Of a stretch of DNA of 64,000 nucleotides, positions 12,990 through 26,700 are shown one piece after another. The notes under the pieces are model-generated. The model saw only the letters and a list, made by a program, of their open reading frames with translations. It searched no databases and was not told the origin of the DNA. Source of the DNA: Zonotrichia leucophrys gambelii (lineage: Eukaryota; Chordata; Aves; Passeriformes; Passerellidae); NCBI RefSeq assembly GCF_028769735.1, contig NC_088170.1, forward strand, positions 55,771,585 through 55,835,584, read 5' to 3'. Positions within the stretch are counted from its first letter, which is position 1. Each line of letters opens with the position of its first letter. Made by a program: the position numbers and the translations under genes.

Positions 12990-13735
12990 ATCTCTACCCT
13001 GTGCACTCGTTACATTCCAAGTCCTGGTACTGGGCAAGGAAGAATTCACTGTATATGCGGAGCTAAGGATTTATTGTTAATCCAATTAATGTTTTAACAG
13101 ACTAATAGTAGAAATTCTCTAACACAGAGAATTCTTACAGTGTAAATTGCTATAACAAAAATATCCCGCTCCAACATCCTAAAACTTCCTAGTATTTACC
13201 TTTTCCCTTGATCCTGTACTTGTCTCTTCAGTGTTCTTTTGGGTCTTAAGGAGAAAACTTCCAGTTTTCTCAAGAAAAATTGCAGGTAGTGGTGTATTTT
13301 TAATGAGCTCTCAATGTCTGGAGGTCTTTGGTTGGAGAAGAGTGACATTAATGGTGGAGGTATCTTCCTCTTTAGGCCCAGGACCTGCTTGCGTGTGTTG
13401 TCATACGTTTCCTTGCCCCAGGCTGCTGCCTTTGGCTGCTCCCAGGTGAGTGTGAGTTTGGCCCTGCAGCCCGCTCAGGCTCAGCTCCCAGAGCTCTTGT
13501 TTGCCAGGCAGACACTGCCTGGGTTTGTCAGATCCCTCTCGCAGACACTGACACAGACCTCAGGCAGGGCAGGCAACAGGTACATGGCCCCAAGGCAGGA
13601 GCTGAAACCAGCCCAGCCCAGCTCTGGGCAAGGGAAGCCCAGGCCAGTGCAGACCCTGGGTCACTTTGCTTGGAATGAAAAAAGCCTTATTTATGCAGCA
13701 ACCAAGAGCTTCAACCCCAGCATCTATTTTTAGAT
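12990..13735. other. GC-raised block, possibly a solo LTR or unidentified repeat
   Basis: The 13310-13670 part is clearly richer in G and C than its surroundings. Read on the minus strand, an ATAAATAA TATA-like motif (complement of 13687-13694) precedes an AATAAA motif (complement of 13070-13075) by about 600 bases, an arrangement seen in some LTRs. I could not define TG...CA ends, a target-site duplication or any internal retroviral sequence. Two overlapping plus-strand frames (13231-13449 and 13314-13733, up to 139 codons) run through the GC-rich part but look like by-products of composition. A 'TTCCTCTTTAG' acceptor-like site and a 'CCCAG/GTGAGTGTG' donor-like site flank 13376-13445. That segment is 70 bases, so not a whole number of codons. 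The identity is unresolved. Confidence 0.25.
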
Positions 13736-16700
13736 TATTTTTTCTCTGATGTGTTCTTTTCTGCTGTAACATGTCTTCATTCTCTAGAAGCGATCAAGGG
13801 CTTGACAAAACTGGATAATGTTGTGTGTAATAGGATAAGGAAATATTTTATTCAATTTTCAATTCAATACATCTTGTTAGTCTACATATCAATTTCCTGC
13901 AAAGGAGAAAACATTACTGGAGTGAGCTATTAGCTTTGCCTATTTATGCTGTTTTGACGGTAACTCCCTAAATGCTAATAGAAATGTTTTAATAAGTTCT
14001 GTCTGGATTCTTCTTCAAATCAGTTTGTGTCCTAAATATTTTTATGTTCGTATTTCATTCAGTTCTGTTGCAGCTCTCTGCTGTGAAGAGTTGCTCTTAC
14101 AGTGCTTGTAGACCTTTGTCTTTGCAATGATCTCTACCAGCTCTGAAAAAGCCTTGCAAGGTGAAATAGCCCACTCTGGCTTTTTTGGGGCTTCTGCCAA
14201 ATTATTTTTGCCAATTGATTTTGCCTTCCTCTGTACTTGGCTGAGTTTCTGATTTGACACACTTTGGGAGACTTTGGTTTTTAGTAGTACCCTGACTTTT
14301 TGGTCTCAAAAGAAAACTATATGTTATATTTTATTGCATTTATTATAAAAATTCCTACATATAAACATTTTCTTTATGAAATAAACTGTAATTTTATTTC
14401 TGAAATATGAAATGACAGGCTCTTTTTTCCTTTTTGATCACTGATGATTTTTTGCTTTAACCATTTAGTACATTCTGGTTAAAACAAGAAAACAAAAGTC
14501 AGAGTTTATCTAGCCTTACTGGTATAATTGTATCTATGGATGTTTAGTCCCAAGTAATGTATAATTACGTTTGTCCACCCTTCTTTGGCTTGTGTATTTA
14601 ATGAATGAGCAATATCCTTTTCCCTGAAGTACTGCGTCTGTATGGAAGTGTTGGTAAAATGGCAACTATAGGTTGAACTGCAGAGTTACTCCTTGGAGTG
14701 AAAGATACACCCAGTTCTTTAGTCTGAAAGGCTTTATACTGATATAACTGTTTACTGCACACAGCTACACTTGCAATAATGCACTGCACAGCTCTGCAGT
14801 GTATAGCAGACAAAAGTCCTGCTGTCAGGAGGGGGAGTGGAAGATGACAAGCAGGGTAGGGGAAGAAGCTACAGCCAAGGTATCCTTTCACAATAAAAAA
14901 CAGTTACCAAAATGCCAGTCAAAAACTGTGCCACAATTATCTAACTAAGAAATCAACCCCATATTCAGCATATGTGTCAGTGGCTATGAACATTCTTGGC
15001 AGAGTGCATTGACAGAAATCAAAGCTTTCCATTCAAGTGAGGAGATAGAGAAAACAAAGTGATTTCTAATCCCCATACAGCTTTTATGATTTGAATGAAC
15101 TTGATTTTTTCCCCTCCAGTAAGCTTTTTATTTTCTGAATAAGAATGTGAGGTTGCTTGCTCAGCCTTCGTTTCAAGCAGTCTGGTGCCTGGGTCTCCTG
15201 TGGTGCCTTGCCACAGAGGTGTACTTGCCGCAGATTAAGCCACACAGATCTGAATTTCATGATCTTTTACTGTTTGTCATCTCTTACATTCTTCATTCAG
15301 AAACTGTTATGATCCCCATGCATTCATTCCCTGGCCTAAACATTGTCCCCTTGGTAGCACTGGTGCCGGCAGTAGACTGAGTTGTCAGCACGGTTTACAT
15401 CTCCATTAAGAAATACAGTTCTCTATTGCTGCTCAAGGTCAGCATACTCCTTATGAAAGATTTTACAAAGGGAACAAATGTCACATGACAGGGAATATGA
15501 AGGCAGGTCATTTGCTACACATTTTTAGAAGCTTGGGTAGGAAAGTCTTAACCTTGTTCCATAAATTACAATGCAGAATGTCCTCTCTGTTCAAAAATTG
15601 CACCTTTTTATCTGAGGTCATTATTTCTACAAGGTTTTATAGTGAAACAAGTCTTTGAAGCACAACTTTTTTTTTTTCTTTTTTTTTTAAATTTAAATAA
15701 TAATGACATTAGTTGGTTAGCCTGATATTGGGAAATATTAAGGACTGCAGATTTTGGGGAAGTAGCAATAGTAGATATTTTTAAATTCTTGAAAAATATT
15801 AGTGTGCATTGCATTTGAATCTTTAAAAATCACAGAAAGTAGGAATTGCAATAATACCTATGGAAAGGCAATCTTCTCAACCTTAAACAAAAAGGAATCA
15901 TTTCACTGTCATTATGAAGCTATTCACTGTAGTCATAGAGACTGAGGTGTTTCAAAAACAAATTATAGAAATTCTGTTAGTAGTAGTCATAGTAGATTCA
16001 TGTCTGAAATCAGTTCTGAAAATGATGGTTAAGAGGCAATAAAAGTAGATTTACTTAAAAAGCAGTAATTTATTGAAGCTCTACTGGCTTGTGGGAGAGA
16101 ATATATTTTCTTCTTATGAAAATGAAAATTGTAGATATTGTTACAGTTAGAGAAAAGTTGAGACAGTATAATTTTAGAGATCTACCATTTTCCACATTTT
16201 CTGCTCTGATTACTCTTTGACATGTTTTCTTGTGGACAAACTGTTTTAAATAACTCTTCCAGCTCTTAATGGGTTTGAGTATGGAAGACTAGAGGTGCTG
16301 GATTTGAGATGAATGAATATCAAATATTATAAGACTGCATTTAGTAAAATGATATAGGAGACTGCAGAAGGCACAGAATGAGTTTCTTCCTTAGGAAAAC
16401 TCCTCCATCCTTTTGTGTCACTACTTTCAGTCTTGTCATGAGCAATCTAAAAGAAGGGACAAATTTTTCTTTGCACACAATAGCCTGAAATACTGACGAC
16501 TGGCAGCTATAGGAGAAACTCTCACAAAATTAATCAATCTCAGTGATGAATTAGCAAAGCTGTAGACCATCTAACCTGTAGGCACACAAAACTCAGGACA
16601 AACAGCTGTTTTGACATTTCCAGCTGGGAATCCTGCCCTCCACAAACATATTTCATGCTCAGACATGGTCTCTTGGCTGCTTGCACTCGTCCCCATCTGT

Positions 16701-18570
16701 CGGGATGGCACTGTGCCCATACACAAGGTGGTATGTCAGCTTTGGTAGGGCATAGGTGCCAAGTAAATTCTGCTGTTTGCAAAGCTTTGCAAGTGCTGGT
16801 TCTTCAGTAGGAAGCCTCTGCTCTGACACAGCAAGGCTCCCTCTCAACATGACTCCCTACACTTGATTACACCTGTTGACACTTCTGTATCTAAGGAAGA
16901 ATCCTTAAATAGTACATGCAGGAAAGATTGCTATGCAGGAATGGATTTAGGAATCTGTATTGCACATACACCTCCAGGTTTATCATTCTAGACTGGGGAG
17001 AAGAATAGTGTCATAATGTATGTCATCATCATTAACACCTTAAATTCATTATTCCCCTGCCCCTCACTCCAAAAAGAAAGAATTCTAGTTATCAGCATGA
17101 ACTCAGTCAAAAAAGAAAGTGGACAATGGTTGTTGAGGTAATGAAAGAGAAACCTGACTTTTCTGTCTTATTGACTTTGTGGTGGTGAAACTGTATTTAT
17201 AGCAAAGGAATAATCCTTTCTTTATCCCAGTGCATGAACTATGAGCACAGAGAAAAGCCAGCCTGGGTATTGTGTTTCAGAACTCTGTGAGCAGTCCACA
17301 CATCTGAGAAAGTGTGGAGTTTCCTTAGCAATAAAGGATACAATCACCTAAAAGGATGAGAAAATTCTGAGACTGAAGAGACTTTACTTTCTTCCTGTTA
17401 CAGTCCATGTAGCTGGTCTAGGAAAAAAGGCTGCACTGCCTTGGGGAAACTGAGATGTTATGGGTTCAAATTACTCATGAAATAATTTTCTCTGATGAAA
17501 ATTTGAAAAAAAAAACCCAGAAAATCTTCATCATTCCTTTTACATCTTGTATATTTTAAATTCACAGGAATGTTTCCTGTAACAACGATGAGACTTTTAG
17601 CAACTTTACCAGCTGCTCAAATTCCTACTTGTCTTTTCCTATCTTGTTTCCATATAACTATTGTTTTATGTGTGACTCATCCCCCTGCATTTCATTATTT
17701 TAAATTTCTGCAGCTTGTATTGAAAATCTCACATGACTTGAGTTTTCAGGTGTATTTATTCTTGTTTTTCTAATACAAGAATCTATTTTCCAAGTACCTC
17801 TTCTATTTTAAAAACCTCTGATGCCCTCATTAGTCATAAATATCTTTAAAGAGATTTTTAAAAGCTAGAAATAAGCACAAATAGCTTGAAACCTACCAGA
17901 AACATGCCCTTCTGTTCTTATCTATCTTTACTTTGTCTAACCTCCTACTGTAGTGAGACACGTAAATGGAGTAACTCAGAAAGATTTAATTTGGAAGAAT
18001 GAGGCATAAAATGATTTTGCATTGTATTTCCCCCCTCCCTTGACATGAGGAGTATCCCTTTTTCTGCTTTTCTCAAATGTATCTTTCTAATTGGTGCATC
18101 TTATTTTCCCTGTTTATTTGCATAATTCAGATTGTATTTAGTCTTTATTTGTGCTCTATGAGAAGAATACAAACACTCATATTTTCCTAAATATTTCTCA
18201 GTCCTTTAGTAAAAAGCAGTGTTGGCCCATTTCTTTTTTCATTCTTTTCCTTTCCTACTAAGTTATTCTCCAACCCTCCAGCACTATATCATATTATTCT
18301 AACTACATAGTGTATCATTCTACCTCACCTGCCCTACCACTCTATCTCTTTGCGTCTTTGACAAATTATCACCATTATTTCCCTTCTAACTCTTCTTGTG
18401 CCATTCATCACCCATGACATTAAATAACTGCTCTTCTATCAAAATAATATACCTACATCATCTAACCAAGTGAATATTCAACCATTTTCTATTAGAAATG
18501 GCCTGAGACTGACATATCTGTCCCACCTGGCTATTCACAGATAAATGGATCAACTGAACTGTACCAAAAA
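13736..18570. other. AT-rich unique sequence, no gene recognised
   Basis: No gene or interspersed repeat was recognised. Reading frames up to 97 codons (14598-14891, minus) show no known motifs. A T-rich low-complexity run lies at 15667-15688. The 16600-16860 part is slightly GC-richer but not identifiable. Confidence 0.55.
15667..15688 (+). repeat. Poly-T low-complexity run
   Basis: Two T runs are separated by a single C and followed by AAATTTAAAT. There is no sign of a retrocopy attached. Confidence 0.9.
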
Positions 18571-19100
18571 AAAAAAAAGAAAGGTGTGAAGGTTTTGGGT
18601 TCCAGTTAAACATTCCTAAAATGATTTTGTTTTCCAGGAAATTACAATCCTTAGGTGCTTTAAACTAAAAAACTTCATAATGGGAAGTGCTGTCACTGAC
18701 AAAAAGTATTAAGGACATTTTAATTTACGGCTTTGCAATGTGAAAGAATTAACTTTCACTCTCGGCTTTTGGGGTTTTTTTTTGTTTGGATATATTGCAG
18801 TAATTTAATATTAAAAATGTTTGATCTATTGCAATTCCACCAGTTTACACAAATTGATTTAAGGCAAACCTATGCCTTATATGTAAAAGAAAATTGTCTG
18901 AAATGCAGTATTTCACTGCCACTTATTATTCATATTACATTTTGACTGCAACTGGAAAAAAAATTGGAAAAAATTTCTCCAAATTTTCCAGAGCTAAAAC
19001 ATGAAGCCATGTAGGCCTTTTGAGCTGTGAAAAATTATAATGGTCTATGCTTTTTGTTATTTTATGGGTTTTAAGGTTTGGCATTACATCCATCCTGTTT

Positions 19101-19200
19101 AATATATATGTATAAATATATATATATGTATATACATATACATATTTATGTATATACATATATATGTATATAAAGATGTATATATGTGTGCGTGTATATA
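19101..19200 (+). repeat. AT-rich (TATATG/TACATA) degenerate microsatellite
   Basis: A 100-base run is built of TATA, TATG and TACA steps with many overlapping inverted repeats, so it could extrude hairpins. It ends in a short GTGTGCGTG segment. The minus-strand frame at 18935-19243, rich in tyrosine and isoleucine, is a by-product of this run and not a gene. Confidence 0.9.
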
Positions 19201-20415
19201 TTAAGTTAATACAATATAAAACTAAAACATCTGGTAATTGCATTGAAATGTTGGTATTAGATATATAGGACCTTTAATAGGATAATAAGTTGGGCCGTGA
19301 GTTCTCAAATAAGAAATAGCTTACTGTACTAAGAAAAAGCATTTTAGAGTAACATTTTTAAAAGAGATGTTATCCCAAGTGCAGAGACCAGGTGTAAAAG
19401 GCTTTGTAACTCTCAGCGTGGAGGAGTGTGAAAATTAAGCGCCCTTTTTATTCTCTGTTACTGACATGGCATTTACCAGGCTTGCAGAAAAGGAGAAAAT
19501 GGTGGTAGAAGCAAACTCATCTCAGGTTATCAGCCCCAGTCCTCAGCCATTAGTATAAAACTATGAGTCATGACTTCTATTGGCTGAGGAGCACAGCTTT
19601 GACAGAAATTTCCCTTCTCAAGATTAATGTACAGTGACGGGATCTGAACATCCTTGGGAATTCAGCTCCATTCAGGCTGAGCTGAGTGTACTACTTTTAT
19701 GTTATTAAATGGTAGAAAAGCTTTCTCAGTTCATGAGAGAAAGCTCTCTCCAGAAAAATGTTATAGAGGTGGAATCTAAATTCTTATCTATTTTTCTGCA
19801 TCCCTATCAACTGCATGCTATCAACATGGTGCTTTTATGGACTTGTCAAAAAACAGTTTTCTGCCTAAAGCCAGTTAAGGCAGAAAATTATATATGTTGT
19901 TTGCATCAAATTTACAGCAGTTGTCTTATTTAGGCTTTCCATTTCAGCACAGGGTGTCACTGAAATGAGGTATCATAACATTGACTTTGGCTTAGCTAAA
20001 ATTCTTTGCTGATTGTAACTTTAACTTCTCCCCTTTTAAAAATGAACATTTAACCTGTTCTGCGACCTTACGACTATTGCCAAGAATCAAGAATACTTTT
20101 CCTTTTTTCTATTCTGATTTCAGTCTGGCCAGCTTTTTAATTTAACAGCATTTTAATGAAACTCATGAAATTCAAATGCAAACTTTAAGCACTTCTTTTG
20201 TATGTTATTTTCCATGTACCACCTCATAAATAATCATTCATTATTAATGAACTTATTCACACGAATTAAGAAAAAACCCAAATCTCTCAGCTGTTCACAA
20301 TATAAAAAGAATACATTTCAGCACTCTTATTTTCCTTTTCTTTTTTTTTCGCCTACTTTGGCAATAAAGGAGTGGTCTCCCAGGAAAGAGAATCCGAGCA
20401 ATGGTTTTTTTTCAG

Positions 20416-20504
20416 GCATTGCTGTTGAAGGCAATCATGATACCACACTGGATTTTCATGCTCCTCTGTACATTGTGACATGGAGTTACGCAGTTATTAT
20501 CAAA
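20416..20504 (+). other. Weak exon-like segment
   Basis: An open 89-base segment lies between a 'GGTTTTTTTTCAG' acceptor-like site and an 'AAA/GTATGT' donor-like site. It encodes about 29 residues in the frame starting IAVEGNHDTT. The splice-like flanks are good, but such combinations occur often by chance in AT-rich DNA. I recognise no protein family. The phases (1 in, 0 out) do not match the better exon candidate at 23476-23640. Treat as speculative. Confidence 0.12.
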
Positions 20505-20719
20505 GTATGTGTCGTCTCCTTTGCCACTGTTAATAGGGATATGCCAATCTGTGGAAGCAGTATGGGTTATCTGTGATTATGCTAATTTTTCTTCTAACAG
20601 ATGTAAATGGAATGGCATTACTCAAAAAGCAGATCTGATTGCCTCTTGCTGTTTGCCATGATTGATCTCTAGAAGCAAAAGATGAGTTTTCTTTCCCCTC
20701 CTCGTGTGTGAAATAAGAT

Positions 20720-21600
20720 CCCAATTAGTGGTGGATTCCTGGGTGTGCCATGAGGAAGCTCTGTTTCCAGGCACACATTGCTGAGTGTGGGTGAGGAGGG
20801 AAAGGCAAAGGTGGAGCTCTGGGCCATAGCCAGCTAACCTACTGTGTCATCCAGCAGAAGAAAACCTGCAGCTCCTTGCTTTTCATCACATCCGGGTGGA
20901 CTCCACCAGTGTAAAAGGGCAATCCATCAGTCACCTGTGCTACCTAACCAACTAACTCTCCTAAAGGAGACAATAACTTTGGATACAAAAGAGCAACATC
21001 TGCTCTCCTCCTTTTGGTGTTTGATTGTAGAGCTGAGGGCTTGGGGATTAACTGGAGGGGACAACAGTTCATGGGATGCTGCATTTGACATCTTGCCACG
21101 CCTTCTCTGTTGAGGATTACATTTAGTGCAGGTAGCTCGGCTGCAGAGGGAACTCTGGGTGTCAGGAGCCCCAGACAAGAGGTAGTGAACTACCAGCATT
21201 TTGCTTAACAAAAGGCATGGGGACTTGGGGCCTAGCCAGATGAATCAGAAGGAGCAGGACTTTCGCCCTGTGAGGGTATGAAATCTGTGGGGGTTCTTTG
21301 TTCGAGGTGCTTCCTCAGGGGCTCCGCAGGAGCTGCTATTTTGTTATTGCACCAGGATTGAGGATTGAGACAACTGAGACACTGCTATGGCAAACTTGAG
21401 TTTGAGGTGGTCAAGAAGGCCTGGAGCGCCTGTGTGAGTGTGGGGGTGAGCTGTGAAGGGGCCTCGGTCCCAGCTCAGGGTGTGACTGCCAGAGTGTCTC
21501 CTGGATGGTCAGACAGGGAGATTCCTCAGCATCTCCTGTGCTATCAGGCCTGTCAGAGCTATTCCCTGCAGCAGAGCTGTTCTATTTCTTCTTTCTTTCT
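20720..21600. other. GC-raised block of unknown origin
   Basis: G+C is visibly above the neighbourhood across about 900 bases, with clusters of GGGG and AGGAG motifs and a few CpGs. The composition resembles old LTR or UTR sequence in bird genomes. I could not identify LTR ends, a polyadenylation signal at a fitting position, or protein similarity. Reading frames on both strands (20844-21113 plus, 20927-21211 minus, 21365-21694 plus) look incidental. Confidence 0.3.
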
Positions 21601-23475
21601 CAAAGAGTATTTTGCTGTTCTTGGTAAATGTATTCTGCATCATTCAAAATCTGTGACATTTAAAAAAAAAGGCAATTTTCTGTTATTGGAATAATTTTGA
21701 AAAATACCTCAACTATTAGACACTGAATTAAGAAGAAGAGAGGGTTTACAGTCACATGTTTTATGGTTCTTTTGTTTTTAAGGGAAGTATCCGTTTTAAC
21801 CCTATGTTGTGCCTCAACTAAGAAAATAGATTTGGGGAAAAGAAAAAAAAAAACCCAGCAAAATGAAATCCAAACCAAAAAACAAACAACCCATGCTTTC
21901 CACATGTGGTTCCTGTTCCAGCATGCAAAACCCACCCTTTTCAAAGCATCTGGCACATCTATACAGACAGATGCAGCCAGCCCAAATTCATTCTGCCCAC
22001 CCTGCAAGCTGTCTGGCCTTACTCCAGCTCCCATCCAAAAACCATGTGGCTGTGATGGAGCATCACTGAGCCTGGACTAACAAACCTGACCTCTCAGGAG
22101 CCAAACACAACACTATGGACATCTGCAGCTTCTGGCCAGGATGAGGTTGTCTGCTTGCTCAGAGCATGAACAGAATAGATTAAGGCCTGTCTGTGCTTGT
22201 GGTTGGAGATTCCTTTTGTGTTTATCTGTTAGGCTCCTTTTCACAAAACTCCCATCCAAGTAACAAAGTTCCACTCTTTAACCCTTGGCATACCTTCATT
22301 CACATAATCTGCTGAATGTTTGTACTTATACATTGTTGTTTACAATCCAATCAAGAAGGCATCTGAAGCTGAGTCTTATTTCAATCAAATCAGTAAATCA
22401 TAAATGCAGAAATAATGTGCATGAGAAAAAAAAAAAAGCCTAACCATTCAAATATAGCAGTAAAATAAGAAATAACAAAGGAAAAAATAGGTGATTCTGT
22501 TCTTTACTTCTAATCTTAAGAATTTAGTTGTTGGATCCCAATCTGTCAGTCTCACCCATCTTCCCAAAATTCCCCCTTGATCTCTATTCTCATACTGTGG
22601 AGCTAGAAAAACATCAGAATAATGGAGAGGGCCAGGAATTATAGGAGATTTTAACGAGTGATGGATATTCTCTGTAGGTAAATAACTCTGAGAGCCCATA
22701 GGGCAGAACATGGGAAGTTCTTAGAGTTATTATTCTGCTTTAGCTTGGGACAGGTGAGTTTTCATAAATGTTACTACTCATGATCATAAGTTGAGCTTCT
22801 CATAACAGATAAGGTTTCATTTCCAGACACAATACTTGCAGTTGTATCCCCTGCATATTTTAACATCTTCACCAATCTGGGGAATCACATCAGTAGTGTC
22901 AGTAAATTTTCTCGTTCACTCCAAGCATGACAAATTTTTCTAATGGATTAAAGAGCTCTGTGTACTTTTAAGACACAGCTGTTGACTGATGGCATGCCTT
23001 CCAAAATAATTCTTTTTTATATGAATGGTGCTTAAAATTCTATCTGAAGTCAGCATTTTAACTTAACCAAAGTTTATTTCCACAGTATTTCAGGATTTAT
23101 TTTCACTTTAATCTATTATCCTATTCTGGAATGCTATGAGGAAAAAAAAATAAGGTTAGATCTTACTTATTAATTTTCTCCCGGAAGAGAATAAATATAA
23201 AATCTTAATGTCAGAAAAGGCAAACAAAATAAAAAAGGGGTTTGAGACAGACCTGTTTGTTGGTAGGAATCTGAACATATCTAGTGAGTAATCAGAGGCT
23301 ATATGGTTTGCTGGTTTGTGTAGCATGTGAAAAATAAAGTTAAATATGCAAAAAGACTTTCACTTGTACGAAGGCCCTATGTCAAATCTCTTTAAGCTGA
23401 AAGAAGTAAAAAAATACCCTTTAATGTACTGCTGAAAACTCGTAGAATTAGAACCAAATACTTTTGTCTTCCCAG

Positions 23476-23640
23476 TGTGTGCTCGACAGAGGTCAGCATC
23501 CTGTCTGGGTACCAGGTCAGCATTGGTGCACTTCAGAGAGACTGAAAGCAGCTCTAACTTCATCCTGCATGCTGAGACACAGTTGGGCTGTGGAAGTGTG
23601 CTGGACTTTCTGTCCTTCCACTGTAAAATTATTGAAGAAG
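23476..23640 (+). other. Candidate exon, 165 bases, phase 1-1
   Basis: A strong acceptor-like site ('ACTTTTGTCTTCCCAG') ends at 23475 and a consensus donor ('GAAG/GTGAGC') begins at 23641. The interval is exactly 55 codons long and open in the frame whose residues run CARQRSASCL ... HCKIIEE. It would enter and leave in phase 1, the arrangement common among exons of extracellular proteins. G+C and codon choice (CTG, GTG, TTC, ATC, CAG) are more coding-like than the flanks. I do not recognise the protein. The open frame continues into the putative intron to 23762, so openness alone proves little. A lncRNA exon or chance are alternatives. Confidence 0.3.
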
Positions 23641-23762
23641 GTGAGCATGTTTTACAGCAGCCTCACTTCCTATGTAGCCATTTGATTTGGGTCTCTGAAA
23701 GAACAGATCCAGGAAAGACAGAAAGACTGGGTGTGGTACAAAACTCTCTCCAAGCCTTGTAA

Positions 23763-26700
23763 TCTACTTTATATAGTTAGTATAGAAAATATTTTTAACT
23801 CCTACATTTTTCAACCCAGTGCTGTGGAAACCCAGTGATTTCTTGGAACTGTCTTTTATAGAAATCTCTCTTTGAATCCCTTGCTTTTGTTCACAATCCT
23901 GTGTCTGTAACCAGAGCTGTCATGTGTCTCCACACCTGAAGGGCACCTGTAGACAACACTGGCATTCTGTATGACTTTTATTGCAGGGTTAGAGAAACAA
24001 GAAAACAAGAAATAAATCAACAAAGACTCCCTGAAGGAGGGAGTGTATGTTTCTTCTCCCATATAGCACAGCAGGCCTGTAAATTCAGCTGATTTATAGA
24101 AATACACTATGTGGAAAACAAATTTGCTTGTATTTACCTAAAGCTGTTTCCATCAAAGATTTTTGAATTGTCTGCTTGATACATGAGACAGGCTGTACAA
24201 TTCACAGAACTTGTAATTTATTTCAATTAATGCAACCCCATGCTTAGCAGTAATGACAGAGCAACAGAAGGAACTCTGTGACCTCAATTGTATCTTATAG
24301 TTCAACAGAGTGGTTCTAAACAAGAAGAAATAAAATGAACTCAACTTAGATTATCACATCATTGAGTTGGATATAAATACCTTAATGAATATTTAGGAAG
24401 CTATAAATGAAAGTTGAGTGCTTGTGACTGATACATAATCACTGTAAGTCTTGAAAAGTGTTCATAGACGAATTACAGAGCTAAAGAAACACACTGGAAG
24501 CTTAGACTAATGAAGTTGAGGGTTTACCTTAGAGAAAAAAAAAAAAAAATTTTAGGGTTTTTTTTTGCAGGTTCTAATGTCTATAAGTAAAAGGCATCCT
24601 AGGGCTGAAGGTTCATATTTCTATAGCCTCATTCATTAAACAAATTCTTTAGTGCTAAATGAAGATCTGTTTATAGCAAATATGTCCAAAAATTTTTCAT
24701 TGCATGAAGTAAGATAAACCTTTAGAAAGAGCCTTTCAAGAGGAACCTATGTTGATCTTTGGCAATTGTGGTTTATAGACAGCTCTACATGATATTTAGG
24801 AAAAAAATTTCAAAATTAAAGTACATAACATAAAAAGTTAAAATACATAAGCAAAATATTAAACATTTATTATACAGAAGATGGAAAAATGCAGAAGTGC
24901 TAACCATAAACATATATACTGTAATGAACTAAATGAAATTTTAAAAGCTTTCCTTGCTGTCTCTTTCTGTTTTATAAATTGAAACAGAAGAACAGGAGAG
25001 TTAGAAAAAAATTGAGAATATGTGCAAGAGTATGTTGGATAGAAAACTATTTCAATTACCTTCTGAGCATCTTTCTTTTGTCAGCTTTAACTTTAGAGCA
25101 TTGGTGCTCAAATCTAATAAAAGGAAGAAATAAAAAAAATCCACAGCTTTTCAGAGAACAAGAATAAAGAAAATACCTGAGAATTGTAAAACATCTTCTC
25201 TCAGTTAAAAGAAATAATCCTTTAAATTACATGAAGGATTATAAACCTTTACTGAATTCCCTTGACAGAGACCCAGGTATGACTATTCAGCACCCATCAA
25301 GGTCAATGAAAGACTCTGACAAGATGACAAGAAAAACATGCTTGAAGGACTTAACCTAAGTTTTACTTTCAATAGTTACAAAACTCATAAAGAATATTTG
25401 TTTTTTGGAATTGGAAGGAATCATGGAATTGGTTGGCAGATTTATAATGAGGACCCTTGAGGAGGAGAATCAGCTGATTCTGTGGAGAAATGAGGAAAAT
25501 GCTCCCACAGACATAAGCAATGTAATATTGATGGAACAGAGCAGTGTTTTCTTCTGCCAGAAAATTCCTTCCAATGTTTAGAGTGAGATGCATTCAGCAA
25601 TCGTTCCTCTAGACACTGACCACTCCCATGACTTCTCTTGGTGGTGTAGAGTGATGGAACCTGGGCTGTAAAATGCAAAAATAATAAAATCCCTGGCAAC
25701 ACAAAATATGAAAAACAGAAAAAGAGCACAGATATGCTATGAGGAGAGTCTGATAGAAGACAGCCAAACTGCACAAATGCAATCAAGAAGAAGGAGTTCT
25801 CAAGGAATCCTCCCGGTTTGCAAAAATAAGGATTTGTAATGGAGAAGCAGTGGGAAGCCAGGCATACTATCTTAGGGTAGCAAAAATAAATCCAGACAGT
25901 TATTTAGAGACGCTGGAATTACTGCCCCTTAGGTCTTAAAATCCCAGAGTATATCAGCCATTATTCACTACTCTAAATAGAACGTAAGATTCCAAATTGA
26001 ATATTTTGGCAGACTCTGAGTAAAATGAAGAGACCTGAATAAATGTTAGGATTAGTTTTAAGAAAATTCTCAGCCTACTCACAATTTGGTACATAGAAAT
26101 TGGACCCATTTTTAAAGTCTGAGATGTATTAATTATTAAAACTTCATATATCCCTCTTTTACCCTCCATTATAATAATTTAAGTGTACTAAATGAGATGG
26201 CATTGTGTGAAGTTACATAAAAGAAAATTCTCAACAAAAGAGAGCCTTTTAAAGGCTGTTACCACTAAATGTGATTAAATTCTGATTTCTTCCATCAGGA
26301 CAGATGATGAGCAGCAAATTGCCTGCAGTACTTGCAAATTGAACAGAAAAACCTGCTTATTGACCACTTAAATTGTTTTAGAGCAGATTGATACATCTCA
26401 GTTATTTATGTGAAAAAATATCAAGAGAATAAGCCTCTCATTTACAAGAAATCCCAAGTGGTAACTGCCTGGAACACAGAAAATAATCACAATATCAATC
26501 CTCTACCCAACAGCACATAGATTAGATACAAGCATCTCTCGATAACATGCAGATTGAAAAGTGTGGCATAAATGCAATTTTGAAAGTTAGGGTCAGAGTC
26601 TTCCACAAGAGGGTGGCTGAACATGAAAAACAAGCAACACTTTGGGGAGGCATGTTAGGTAAAACTGCAAATATATTTTAAAACTAAGGCAGCATTTTAA

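Noticed and set aside
18935..19243. Minus frame rich in tyrosine and isoleucine
   Set aside because: It is a product of the TATATG microsatellite.
25380..25445. Possible minus-strand CR1 tail (GGAAGGAATCATGGAAT)
   Set aside because: Similarity does not extend beyond about 20 bases, so it is likely chance.
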